Origin: Treponema sp.
GTDB lineage: Bacteria > Spirochaetota > Spirochaetia > Treponematales > Breznakiellaceae
DNA length: 18,803 bases
Direction: 5' to 3'
NCBI GenBank assembly: GCA_031273405.1
Contig: JAISRW010000236.1
Location: forward strand, 1-18,803
Shown: piece by piece, positions 8,358 through 14,764 of the stretch
Layout of the letters: every line of letters starts with the position of its first letter
Position numbering within the stretch: the first letter of the stretch is position 1
Made by a program: the position numbers and the translations under genes
Notes under the pieces: model-generated
What the model saw: the letters and a program-made list of their open reading frames with translations, nothing else
Databases searched by the model: none
Told to the model about the DNA's origin: nothing

Positions 8358-8518
8358 CGAACCGTAGGTTCGCAATCGCCTGCAAGGCGATTTTTGAAGG
8401 TTTTATGCGCGAAGCGCAACAAACTGCTAGCCTTGAGAAACGCGGTTTCATGGAACCTTTGGTTCGCGGCTTTAGGCTGAGAAACCGCAAGAGCCGGTGA
8501 CATCGGACCGTAGGTCCG
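8358..8518. repeat. Run of small perfect palindromes, five with 3-nt loops
   Basis: Within 161 nt there are five perfect stems of 5-6 bp closed by three-base loops: 8358-8372 (loop GTA), 8406-8418 (GAA), 8437-8449 (GCG), 8453-8465 (TTT) and 8504-8518 (GTA). A 7-bp stem with a 5-nt loop lies at 8374-8392. Three share the pattern G(A/G)ACC-NNN-GGT(T/C)CGC. An outer 8-bp pairing, 8442-8449 with 8481-8488, can enclose the TTT hairpin, so alternative folds exist. Confidence 0.8.
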
Positions 8519-8593
8519 CAATAACCGATTTTGGACCGGTTCAGTTTTTGGGAAAATCAGCTAAAGAGCTAATTTTTCCCTTTATTCGTGCGA

Positions 8594-8765
8594 AGGGGTT
8601 TAATACCCAGGAATCCGCTCGTGCGGGAGGGCCTTGGGGCGGTTAAAAAGTATTGAACCCCTGAGTGCAACCACCTTATGAAACAATATGCTCCGCTGCT
8701 TACGGCGGAGTTGTTGACTTTAAGGTTGAGATGGTTGGGATTTCAAAATTTGACGTTTTGAAATC
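8594..8765 (+). ncRNA. Candidate structured RNA domain upstream of rpmJ
   Basis: Three adjacent helices. Stem 1 is 8594-8606 with 8650-8662 (13 pairs including one G-U). Stem 2 is a stacked hairpin: 8668-8672 with 8733-8737, 8673-8677 with 8722-8726, 8682-8686 with 8711-8715, and 8691-8696 with 8705-8710. Stem 3 is 8739-8748 with 8756-8765 (10 bp perfect). A G-U pair and internal loops fit an RNA better than a DNA palindrome. The domain ends about 48 nt before rpmJ and could be a cis-regulatory leader. No known riboswitch or r-protein leader was recognised. Confidence 0.4.
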
Positions 8766-8800
8766 GCCGCGCATATTTACCCCCTTTTTTGGGGTATTAA

Positions 8801-8805
8801 GGGAG
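8801..8805 (+). promoter_or_regulatory. Ribosome binding site deciding the rpmJ start
   Basis: GGGAG at 8801-8805 is 7 nt from the ATG at 8813 but only 1 nt from the in-frame ATG at 8807. Spacing therefore favours 8813, which also gives the canonical L36 N-terminus. Confidence 0.6.
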
Positions 8806-8812
8806 AATGAGG

Positions 8813-8926
8813 ATGAAGGTCCGTACTAGTGTCAAGCCGATTTGCGCAAAATGCAAGGTGATAAAACGGAACGGGATTATCCGTATCGTTTGTCAGAATC
8901 CAAAGCATAAACAGAAACAGGGTTAG
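8813..8926 (+). CDS. rpmJ: 50S ribosomal protein L36, zinc-binding (C+) type
   Basis: A 37-residue protein, the usual length, that sits in the 23S rRNA near the peptidyl-transferase and stalk regions. The translation begins [20 protein letters not shown] and the zinc ligands Cys11, Cys14, Cys27 and His32 are all present. The CCCH pattern marks the zinc-dependent form. It lies downstream of secY without map or infA between them, but separated from secY by the hairpin region. Confidence 0.96.
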   Translation: MKVRTSVKPICAKCKVIKRNGIIRIVCQNPKHKQKQG

Positions 8927-8933
8927 GGGAAAT

Positions 8934-8952
8934 CATGAAACTTCGTTTCATG
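8934..8952. repeat. Perfect 8-bp palindrome with TTC loop in rpmJ-rpsM spacer
   Basis: CATGAAAC (8934-8941) pairs exactly with GTTTCATG (8945-8952) around a 3-nt loop. It sits in the rpsM leader, the place where E. coli S4 represses the alpha operon through a pseudoknot. There is no poly-U after it. A role in S4 control is only a guess. Confidence 0.8.
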
Positions 8953-8998
8953 TTCGATTTAATGAGTGGCCGGATGGCCGCTTGTGGTAGGAGTTAAC

Positions 8999-9364
8999 AT
9001 GGCGCGTCTTGTGGGGGTTGACCTCCCGAATAAACATGTGAACATTGCTTTGACCTATATCTATGGCGTGGGAAGATCCGGCGCCGATGAAATCTGCGTT
9101 AAGGCAAAGATTGATCCCATGCGGCTTATTAACGACCTTTCCCAGGAGGAGCTTAACGAGCTTAGGAATATTCTGGAAAGCGATTATAAGGTTGAAGGCC
9201 GGCTGCGTACCGAGATTGCTTTGAACATAAAGCGGCTTATGGACATCGGTTGTTACCGGGGGCTCCGGCATCGCAGGGGGCTGCCTCTGCGAGGCCAGCG
9301 TACCAGGACTAACGCCCGGACCCGGAAAGGCAAGAAAAAGACCGTTGCCGGTAAGAAGAAATAG
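8999..9364 (+). CDS. rpsM: 30S ribosomal protein S13
   Basis: S13 (121 aa) of the 30S head forms inter-subunit bridges with L5 and contacts the P-site t[30 protein letters not shown] (helix-hairpin-helix), the [19 protein letters not shown] signature and the lysine-rich tail that reaches the tRNA are present. GTAGGAGTTAAC precedes the ATG at 8999. An in-frame ATG at 8966 lacks that spacing and would add 11 unrelated residues. Confidence 0.97.
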   Translation: MARLVGVDLPNKHVNIALTYIYGVGRSGADEICVKAKIDPMRLINDLSQEELNELRNILESDYKVEGRLRTEIALNIKRLMDIGCYRGLRHRRGLPLRGQRTRTNARTRKGKKKTVAGKKK

Positions 9365-9404
9365 AAAAACCTTTGCTGTTTTTCGAGGAAGGGCGGGACC
9401 CTTC
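9364..9404. repeat. Two adjacent hairpins in the rpsM-rpsK spacer
   Basis: Hairpin 1 is GAAAAAC (9364-9370) with GTTTTTC (9378-9384), loop 7 nt, beginning at the last base of the S13 stop. Hairpin 2 is GAAGGG (9388-9393) with CCCTTC (9399-9404), loop 5 nt. The T run of the first is part of the stem, so neither is a standard terminator, although the pair could attenuate or protect the transcript. Confidence 0.7.
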
Positions 9405-9427
9405 GCATATAGAATGATGGAGGAAAT

Positions 9428-9811
9428 GTGGCTGGTACAACTAAAAAGAAGAAAGAGAAAAAGTCCGTATACGAAGGGAACGTGTATATTCAGGCGACCT
9501 TCAATAATACCATTGTGACTATTACCGACATTATGGGAAACACCATCTCCTGGGCAAGTTCCGGGGGGATGAATTTCCGGGGCGCCAAAAAGTCGACCCC
9601 TTTCGCGGCTCAGACCGTTACCGAAACGGCGGCTCAGAAGGCCATGCAGGTCGGGCTTAGGGAAGTGCACGTGTATGTCAAAGGCCCCGGGATTGGCCGC
9701 GAATCGGCGATTCGGCAGCTCGGCGTCATGGGTATTAAGGTAAGGTCGATAAATGACGTCACCCCGATTCCGCATAACGGCTGCCGGCCGCGGAAAACCC
9801 GCCGCATATAG
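9428..9811 (+). CDS. rpsK: 30S ribosomal protein S11
   Basis: S11 (127 aa) of the 30S platform lies at the mRNA exit. The core [43 protein letters not shown] and the C-terminus [13 protein letters not shown] are diagnostic. The start is GTG at 9428, with GGAGG (9419-9423) upstream. The out-of-frame ATG at 9426 overlaps this GTG and could compete for initiation. Confidence 0.96.
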   Translation: MAGTTKKKKEKKSVYEGNVYIQATFNNTIVTITDIMGNTISWASSGGMNFRGAKKSTPFAAQTVTETAAQKAMQVGLREVHVYVKGPGIGRESAIRQLGVMGIKVRSINDVTPIPHNGCRPRKTRRI

Positions 9812-9849
9812 ACGGCTGTATTACGGCGCAGCAAGGAGAAGAAAGAAGT

Positions 9850-10485
9850 ATGGCAAGATATACCGGTCCTGTCTGCCGGCTCTGCCGGGCGGAGCAGAAG
9901 AAGCTTATGCTCAAAGGGAATCGTTGCAAGAGCGATAAATGCCCTATTAACAAGAAGCGGGCCGCTCCCGGCAAGGATCCCAAACTCCGGGCGGGGAAGC
10001 GCTCCGACTACGGAGTCCAGCTTCGGGAAAAGCAGAAGCTGAAGAGAATTTACGGCATGCAGGAAAAGCAGTTCAGCCTCTTTTTTGAAAGGGCTCTGCG
10101 TATGCCCGGTATCACGGGTGAAAATTTGTTTGTTTTGCTGGAGAGGCGGCTTGATAATGTAGTTTACCGGCTGCGTTTCGCCTCAAGCCGGAGCCAGGCC
10201 CGGCAGATTGTCCTCCATGGGCATGTCAAGATAAACGGAAAAAGAGTGAATATACCCTCCTACCTGGTGAGGCCGGAGGATAATGTCGAAGTTGGCGAGT
10301 CCAGCAAAAACCTGGTAGTTATCAAGGATGCGTTGAAAGAATTCGGCAAATCCGGCGTAATGCCGTGGCTCCGGCTGGACCCCGACACTATGACAGGGAA
10401 GTTCCTTGCAATACCGCGGCGCAGTGATATAACTGATCTCGCGGATATCAAGGAACAAATGATAGTAGAATTATATTCTAAATAA
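9850..10485 (+). CDS. rpsD: 30S ribosomal protein S4, four-cysteine zinc type
   Basis: S4 (211 aa) nucleates 30S assembly and takes part in fidelity; in E. coli it is also the alpha-operon repressor. The N-terminus starts MARYTGPVCRLCR and has Cys9, Cys12, Cys26 and Cys31, the spacing of the zinc site of Thermus S4, which E. coli S4 lacks. The S4 RNA-binding domain is seen around RLDNVVYRLRFASSRSQARQ and ILHGHVKINGKRVNIPSY-like residues. Located between rpsK and rpoA, the common non-spirochaete alpha-operon position. Confidence 0.97.
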   Translation: MARYTGPVCRLCRAEQKKLMLKGNRCKSDKCPINKKRAAPGKDPKLRAGKRSDYGVQLREKQKLKRIYGMQEKQFSLFFERALRMPGITGENLFVLLERRLDNVVYRLRFASSRSQARQIVLHGHVKINGKRVNIPSYLVRPEDNVEVGESSKNLVVIKDALKEFGKSGVMPWLRLDPDTMTGKFLAIPRRSDITDLADIKEQMIVELYSK

Positions 10486-10503
10486 TCTTTCCAAAGGAAA
10501 GAT
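10485..10503. repeat. Perfect 8-bp palindrome with AAA loop in rpsD-rpoA spacer
   Basis: ATCTTTCC (10485-10492) pairs exactly with GGAAAGAT (10496-10503) around AAA. It begins in the rpsD stop codon and ends one base before the rpoA ribosome binding site AAGGAG (10505-10510), so folding could modulate rpoA translation or mark an RNA processing site. Confidence 0.8.
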
Positions 10504-10515
10504 CAAGGAGTCTAA

Positions 10516-11571
10516 ATGGCCCGTAAGAACCTCCTTAAAGGATTCAAGCGTCCGAAAGGCATTACTTTTGAGCACGGTGAACTTAAGCAGAATTACGGCA
10601 AATTTACCGCCGCTCCCTTCGAACCGGGGTTTGGTACGACAGTGGGGAATACTTTGCGACGGGTTCTCCTTTCCTCGATTCAGGGGTATGCCATAACGGC
10701 ACTGAAAATTACCTCCTATGACGAAGAAGGGGTTGCCCATCATGTGTCCAGTGAATTTGAAACAATCCCGAATATCGTGGAGGATACCCTGGAGGTGATT
10801 AACAACCTCAAACAGATCCGGCTCCGGCTGCCCGAAGATGCGGAACAAGATATCCTGCTCTATGAATGGTCGGGGAAGGCTGAAATCAAGAGCAACGATT
10901 TTGCCAGGCCCGGCCAGGTGGAAATCCTGAGTACCGGGCAGCATATCATGACGCTGATGGATAACGCTAGGCTGGAATTTGAAATTCAGATTGATTTGGG
11001 CCGCGGTTATGTTCCCTCGGAGATGAATGAACGCTATGTCGAGGTGATTGGCACTATTCCTGTGGACGCGATTTTTTCGCCGGTCAAAAGGGTGAAATTC
11101 GCGATTGAGCCTACCCGGGTGGGGCAGCGTAGCGATTATGACAAACTGGTGCTGGAAATATGGACCGATGGGACCATCAAGCCGGACGAAGCCCTGGCGG
11201 AAGCGGCAAAAACAGCAAAGGATCATTTTTCGGTATTTATCAATTTTGATGAGAACAATATAGGGCTCGAAGATGATTTCGACGAAGATGACGAGAGGAT
11301 ACGTCAGATTCTTAATACGCCGGTGGAGGAACTGGAGCTTTCCGTGCGGTCTTCCAACTGCCTTAAGAACGCCAACATCAAAACCATAGGCGAATTGACC
11401 CGGAAAACCGAGGATGATATCGCCAAAACCCGTAATTTTGGGAAAAAGTCCCTCCAGGAGATCAAAGAAAAACTCAAGGAGTGGAATTTAAACCTGGGGA
11501 TAACCGATATGAATGTGTTGAAGAACGCGGTCAGGGTTACGCCCCAAAAGGAAGCGGAAGATGAAGCATAG
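10516..11571 (+). CDS. rpoA: DNA-directed RNA polymerase alpha subunit
   Basis: RpoA (351 aa) dimerises to start RNA polymerase assembly; its C-terminal domain binds UP elements and activators. The N-terminal domain shows [20 protein letters not shown], the dimerisation helix. The C-terminal domain begins near residue 268 with [20 protein letters not shown]. The DNA-contact cluster (Arg278, Asn281, Cys282, Leu283, Lys284, equivalent to E. coli 265-271) is intact, followed by the helix-hairpin-helix [13 protein letters not shown]. The linker is very acidic (DDFDEDDER). The ATG at 10516 follows CAAGGAGTCTAA. The 3' end overlaps rplQ by 11 nt. Confidence 0.98.
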   Translation: MARKNLLKGFKRPKGITFEHGELKQNYGKFTAAPFEPGFGTTVGNTLRRVLLSSIQGYAITALKITSYDEEGVAHHVSSEFETIPNIVEDTLEVINNLKQIRLRLPEDAEQDILLYEWSGKAEIKSNDFARPGQVEILSTGQHIMTLMDNARLEFEIQIDLGRGYVPSEMNERYVEVIGTIPVDAIFSPVKRVKFAIEPTRVGQRSDYDKLVLEIWTDGTIKPDEALAEAAKTAKDHFSVFINFDENNIGLEDDFDEDDERIRQILNTPVEELELSVRSSNCLKNANIKTIGELTRKTEDDIAKTRNFGKKSLQEIKEKLKEWNLNLGITDMNVLKNAVRVTPQKEAEDEA

Positions 11572-11995
11572 AAGAGGCTTTAATCCCCTGGAGCGCATGT
11601 CGGCTCATCGGAAAGCTTTGCATCGCAATATGGTTACTTCTCTTTTCCGGTACGAACGGATCAGAACCACCAAAGCCAAGGCTCTGGAAATCCGGCGGTC
11701 CGCCGAAAAGCTTATAACCAGGGCCAAGGAAGACAGCGTCCATAACAGGCGCATTGTTTCCAGCCGGCTTTTTGACGAAGGCATTGTAGCGAAACTTTTT
11801 AACAATATAGCCAAGCGCATGAAAGATAGGCAGGGAGGTTATACCCGGGTTCTCAAGCTTGGAGAGAGGCCCGGGGACGCCGCCGAAATCGTCATTCTTG
11901 AGCTGGTAGATTTTAAGCTGGATACCGAAGCTTCCGAGAAGAAAAGCAAGAAGAAGAACGAAAAAGAGGGCGCAAAAAAGGCCGGTAAGGCGTAA
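11561..11995 (+). CDS. rplQ: 50S ribosomal protein L17 with Lys/Glu-rich tail
   Basis: L17 (144 aa; E. coli 127) lies near the exit tunnel. [20 protein letters not shown] and the segment [23 protein letters not shown] are typical, as is the later [26 protein letters not shown]. The last roughly 25 residues are a charged low-complexity tail. The start lies inside the rpoA 3' end with GGAAG upstream, so L17 is probably translationally coupled to rpoA. It is normally the last gene of the alpha operon. Confidence 0.97.
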   Translation: MKHRRGFNPLERMSAHRKALHRNMVTSLFRYERIRTTKAKALEIRRSAEKLITRAKEDSVHNRRIVSSRLFDEGIVAKLFNNIAKRMKDRQGGYTRVLKLGERPGDAAEIVILELVDFKLDTEASEKKSKKKNEKEGAKKAGKA

Positions 11996-12012
11996 TGTAA
12001 GGGAGAAGGGGA

Positions 12013-12210
12013 ATGTCTAAAGCACACAGAGGCAAGGGAATTCGGGAGTTAGCCGCCCGCGGACGGGGTGAATGTCCTGTTTGTAAGCGGAAGAACGTAA
12101 AAATTCTCTATGAACAGGAAGCGGGCGAGCAGAAAGTAAAAATTTGCAAAATCTGCAAGGCTGCCATTAAACACGGCAAAAAGAGCGCGGCGGCTTTGAG
12201 TCAGGCCTGA
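12013..12210 (+). CDS. Small zinc-ribbon protein of unknown function, end of the ribosomal cluster
   Basis: 65 residues, basic, with two CxxC pairs: Cys21-Pro-Val-Cys24 and Cys45-Lys-Ile-Cys48. This is a typical zinc-ribbon layout with 20 residues between the pairs. The start ATG at 12013 has a strong GGGAGAAGGGG upstream and is 17 nt after the rplQ stop, so it belongs to the same transcript. I do not recognise a named family. The size, charge, zinc knuckles and position suggest a ribosome- or RNA-associated protein, by inference only. Its last 10 nt (12201-12210) overlap the end of the convergent MFS gene. Confidence 0.8.
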   Translation: MSKAHRGKGIRELAARGRGECPVCKRKNVKILYEQEAGEQKVKICKICKAAIKHGKKSAAALSQA

Positions 12211-13442
12211 CGGTCAATGAACACCAGGGCCAGCAAGCCCAGCGCCTGAACGAGGGCAAGAAAAAGGAGGGCGACGGTGATGCCAAAATACTGGAAGATA
12301 AAACCGCCCCCGAGGGCTCCCGTGGCGCTGCCGATGGATAAAAACATCTCGTGGAGGGCCATGTTCTTTCCGGTGTTTCTTTTGTCCGCCCCGGAATGAA
12401 AAATGCTGTTATTGTAGCAGCCCGCATAGAAGAGACCGTATACAAAAGCTATTACAAGATATATTAAAAGGTATGTTCCCGGGATGATAAAAAACAGGGC
12501 GCAGAGGATCAGGATCCCCTGAAGGATGAAAAACCAGCGCCGGTTAAAATGCCAGAAGGTGTACCGGGCGAACCATGTAAAGGCAATGATCGCGGCGGCG
12601 CCCCGGAAAAGCAGCAGCAGCGAGGCGGTTTTTTCTGAAAAGCCCAGGTTGTTTCGCAAATGAAGGGGAATGACACTGGACAGAATCCCGTAAAAGAAAT
12701 TGACGCAAAAAGCCCCAACCCAGCCTCGGATTTTAAAAAGGACGATGGTTTTTCTTAAGAGCGGGGGAGTTTTTGGATTCCCTGACGCCTCCGTATTAGC
12801 CGGGGAGGAAAGCCCCGCGGATTCCGCGCCGCTGCTTCCGGTATACACGCTTAGGGAAATCAGGGCACAAAGCACTATGCCTAGGCAGATAAAAGCGGCA
12901 ATGAATATCCAGCCGGGATTATAATGGTAGAGAAAGCCCCCCAGGAAAGGGCCGAGCAGGGCGCCGCTCATCCAGCAGCGGTTAAACCAGCTAATGTCTT
13001 TGTTAAGTTCCTGGTCGTTGAGGCCCTGGGTAAACCATGCCTGGAGAGGGGGCCAGTAAAAGCCGTTGCTCATCTGGAGGGTGCTCCAGGACAATACGGC
13101 CAGGGCCCCGTTTTTTGTAAAATTCAAAACCAGGGCGGATACAAGGCAGCCGGTCACCGCGGCCGGGATAATGCGGCGCGGTCTGCCCCGGCTCCCGAAC
13201 TGCTGATAAAGGAAGCATCCCATAAAGTAACAGCCCGATCCAAGGGCTATGGACGAACCTACCTGGCCTGAAGTAAAAGAAAAGCGGTCTGTCAAAAGAT
13301 AGATAAGAGAAAATGAGAGGATATTCGTAGCCAGGCAGTAAACAAAGGAGCAGAAAAACAGAGCCTTGTTTTTGCCGATCGATATAGGTTTCGATCCGGT
13401 TTTCGATACGGGCTTCAAGCGAGCGCGAGTTATGAACAACAT
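12201..13442 (-). CDS. Major facilitator superfamily (MFS) permease, substrate unknown
   Basis: 413 residues, very hydrophobic, with about 12 predicted membrane helices in two halves. A hydrophilic Ser/Ala/Asn-rich central loop (around residues 190-225) separates the halves, the usual MFS layout and length. After TM2 the segment QQFGSRGRPRRI matches the basic loop of MFS motif A in position, though its acidic residue is absent. The late helix has MFLSIGSATGALGGGFIF, a glycine-rich pattern common in sugar and drug transporters. The substrate cannot be inferred. Start ATG at 13442-13440. A weak GGCGGA ribosome site and a possible promoter (13460-13488) lie just upstream. It follows capA after 35 nt. 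Confidence 0.85.
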   Translation of the reverse strand: MLFITRARLKPVSKTGSKPISIGKNKALFFCSFVYCLATNILSFSLIYLLTDRFSFTSGQVGSSIALGSGCYFMGCFLYQQFGSRGRPRRIIPAAVTGCLVSALVLNFTKNGALAVLSWSTLQMSNGFYWPPLQAWFTQGLNDQELNKDISWFNRCWMSGALLGPFLGGFLYHYNPGWIFIAAFICLGIVLCALISLSVYTGSSGAESAGLSSPANTEASGNPKTPPLLRKTIVLFKIRGWVGAFCVNFFYGILSSVIPLHLRNNLGFSEKTASLLLLFRGAAAIIAFTWFARYTFWHFNRRWFFILQGILILCALFFIIPGTYLLIYLVIAFVYGLFYAGCYNNSIFHSGADKRNTGKNMALHEMFLSIGSATGALGGGFIFQYFGITVALLFLALVQALGLLALVFIDRQA

Positions 13443-13459
13443 TGATCCGCCATTAAGAA

Positions 13460-13488
13460 TGTATAGAACCTATCGCTTTAATATTCAA
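13460..13488 (-). promoter_or_regulatory. Candidate promoter for the MFS gene
   Basis: On the - strand TTGAAT (13488-13483) is followed after 17 nt by TATACA (13465-13460). Transcription would start near 13453, only about 10 nt before the MFS start codon. The -35 lies inside the end of capA. The match and spacing are good, but the short leader lowers confidence. Confidence 0.35.
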
Positions 13489-14764
13489 TAGGGCTGTCCA
13501 TGACAGGCCGGGCAAAGGGATTGCGGAGCATCAGGTTTTTGCCAAAGAGATCCTCCGCAGCCTTTAGGAAATATTCACGCTTCATGCCGCTGTCTCCCGC
13601 GCGCTTCCAGTGTTTTTCCGCCAGTTCTTCGGTGTATTCTCCAAGGGGGTATATTTTAAACCCTGTGAAATTTTTTTCGTAATGGTTAATGAGGGGAATA
13701 AGGGCATGGCTTTCAATTTGTATGCTTTGGCCGATCTTTTTCAATTTGATATACATGAGGCCTCCCATGAGGACAGGCTTGTCGGGCATTGCATGGGCGG
13801 ACGCAAAATTGCCGAGGGAATAATATACCACCATGTCGCCGCCGTCGGGGCGCCTGATTTTTGTCATGGGCTGGAGTACATGGGGATGATGCCCGATGAC
13901 AAGGTCCACTTTGCGTCCCGCCAGAAAGGCGGCCAATTTTTCCTGGGCCGCCGACGGCTTTTGCTCGTATTCGTTACCCCAGTGCATGGAAACAACCAGA
14001 AAATCGCAGCTCTCCCTCAGTTTGTCGATTTCTTCCGCCATTTTGTCTGTGTCCGCCAGGGAGACGAGGTAGGACTTCCCGCCGGGGAGGGGTATGTCGT
14101 TTGTGCCGTAGGTGAAGGCAAGAAAGCCCACCCGGATATTGTTTTTTTCTATGACGCAGAAACTTTTTTTGCGGGTTTCTTCCGAGGGGTGGATGCCGAG
14201 ATAGCGGACTCCGGAAACTCCTTCCCAGTAATTGATGGTTGAGCGGATTCCCTCTTCCCCCCTGTCCATGATGTGATTGGTGGCATGGTTTACCACATCA
14301 AAGCCTGCGGCGGCCAGGGCGCTTCCCGCTTCCCGGGGGGTGTTGAAAAGGGGATAGCCTGAATAATCCGATGTTCCCAGGACGGTTTCCTGATTAACAA
14401 AGGCTATATCCGCCTTTTCAATGTAGGGTTTTACGGATTCATACAGGGGGTCGAAGTTGTACCGGCCTTCCCGGTAAAAATACCAGAGTATTGGATCATG
14501 AAAGAGATTGTCTCCCGCGGCCACCATAGTGAGGTCATAGGCTTCCTGCTCCGCCAGCCCCGCTTGTTCCGCCGGCCCCGTCTGTTCCGCGGGTTCCGCC
14601 TGATCGGCAGTGGGAACGAGGGGGGATTCGGGCGCGGAAGGGGGCTTTGCTTTTGCCGGCGCGGTATAAGCGGCGCTGCCCGGCGCGGCGGTCCGGCAGG
14701 AAAAGACAAAGAGAGGGATCAAAATGAATGGGAAAAAAAGCCAAAAACGCCGCGCCTTGGTCAT
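13478..14764 (-). CDS. CapA/PgsA-like metallophosphatase-fold lipoprotein
   Basis: 428 residues. After a short N-terminal signal (MTKARRFWLFFPFILIPLF) the Cys at residue 23 in FVFSC fits a relaxed spirochaetal lipobox, so a membrane-anchored lipoprotein is likely. A low-complexity Pro/Ala/Glu/Gln linker follows (residues about 25-75). The catalytic-type domain of the poly-gamma-glutamate capsule synthesis (PGA_cap/CapA) family then shows MVAAGDNLFHD, FVNQETVLG, NHATNH near 159-164, HWGNEY near 261, GHHPHVLQP near 291 and YYSLGN. The start at 14764 has GAGGA (14776-14772) about 7 nt upstream. A TTG at 14824 is in frame but would bury the signal peptide. Members act on cell-surface polymers or are of unknown function; no capBC genes are nearby, so capsule synthesis is not implied. 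Confidence 0.88.
   Translation of the reverse strand: MTKARRFWLFFPFILIPLFVFSCRTAAPGSAAYTAPAKAKPPSAPESPLVPTADQAEPAEQTGPAEQAGLAEQEAYDLTMVAAGDNLFHDPILWYFYREGRYNFDPLYESVKPYIEKADIAFVNQETVLGTSDYSGYPLFNTPREAGSALAAAGFDVVNHATNHIMDRGEEGIRSTINYWEGVSGVRYLGIHPSEETRKKSFCVIEKNNIRVGFLAFTYGTNDIPLPGGKSYLVSLADTDKMAEEIDKLRESCDFLVVSMHWGNEYEQKPSAAQEKLAAFLAGRKVDLVIGHHPHVLQPMTKIRRPDGGDMVVYYSLGNFASAHAMPDKPVLMGGLMYIKLKKIGQSIQIESHALIPLINHYEKNFTGFKIYPLGEYTEELAEKHWKRAGDSGMKREYFLKAAEDLFGKNLMLRNPFARPVMDSPIEY
14546..14599 (-). repeat. 18-bp imperfect tandem repeat coding for (A/T/A)-x-x-A-E-Q units
   Basis: Three 18-bp units inside capA encode AEPAEQ, TGPAEQ and AGLAEQ in the linker between lipid anchor and enzyme domain. 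The in-frame unit size suggests that linker length can change by unit gain or loss. Confidence 0.75.

Larger units (their letters stand above)
8144..8812 (+). other. Hairpin-packed non-coding insertion between secY and rpmJ
   Basis: 669 nt without a credible gene in an otherwise compact operon. Inverted repeats follow one another: 8153-8160/8169-8176; 8245-8249/8254-8258; 8257-8265/8273-8281 (one mismatch); 8280-8296/8303-8319 (17 bp perfect); 8358-8372; 8374-8380/8386-8392; 8406-8418; 8437-8449; 8453-8465; 8504-8518; 8550-8562/8567-8580 (imperfect); 8594-8606/8650-8662 (13 pairs, one G-U); 8668-8737 (nested); 8739-8748/8756-8765 (10 bp perfect); 8778-8783/8791-8796. Open frames on the - strand here (for example 8490 down to 7972) overlap secY and resemble no known protein. 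I do not recognise tmRNA, SRP RNA, RNase P RNA, 6S RNA or a tRNA. It could be a structured RNA, a repeat or mobile-element remnant, or an operon-internal processing region. Confidence 0.75.

Noticed and set aside
8374..8395. 7-bp stem followed by TTT as a Rho-independent terminator after secY
   Set aside because: The T run is partly in the stem and short (five T, two paired), the stem is weak, and terminating here would uncouple rpmJ-rpoA without a strong promoter downstream. Not excluded, but not supported.
7972..8521. - strand open frames in the secY-rpmJ hairpin region
   Set aside because: They overlap secY and inverted repeats, have no ribosome site and show low-complexity or chance composition, so a real gene is not supported.
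8144..8812. tmRNA, SRP RNA, RNase P RNA or tRNA in the gap
   Set aside because: None of the conserved sequence cores of these RNAs was recognised and no cloverleaf with a TTC-loop was found.
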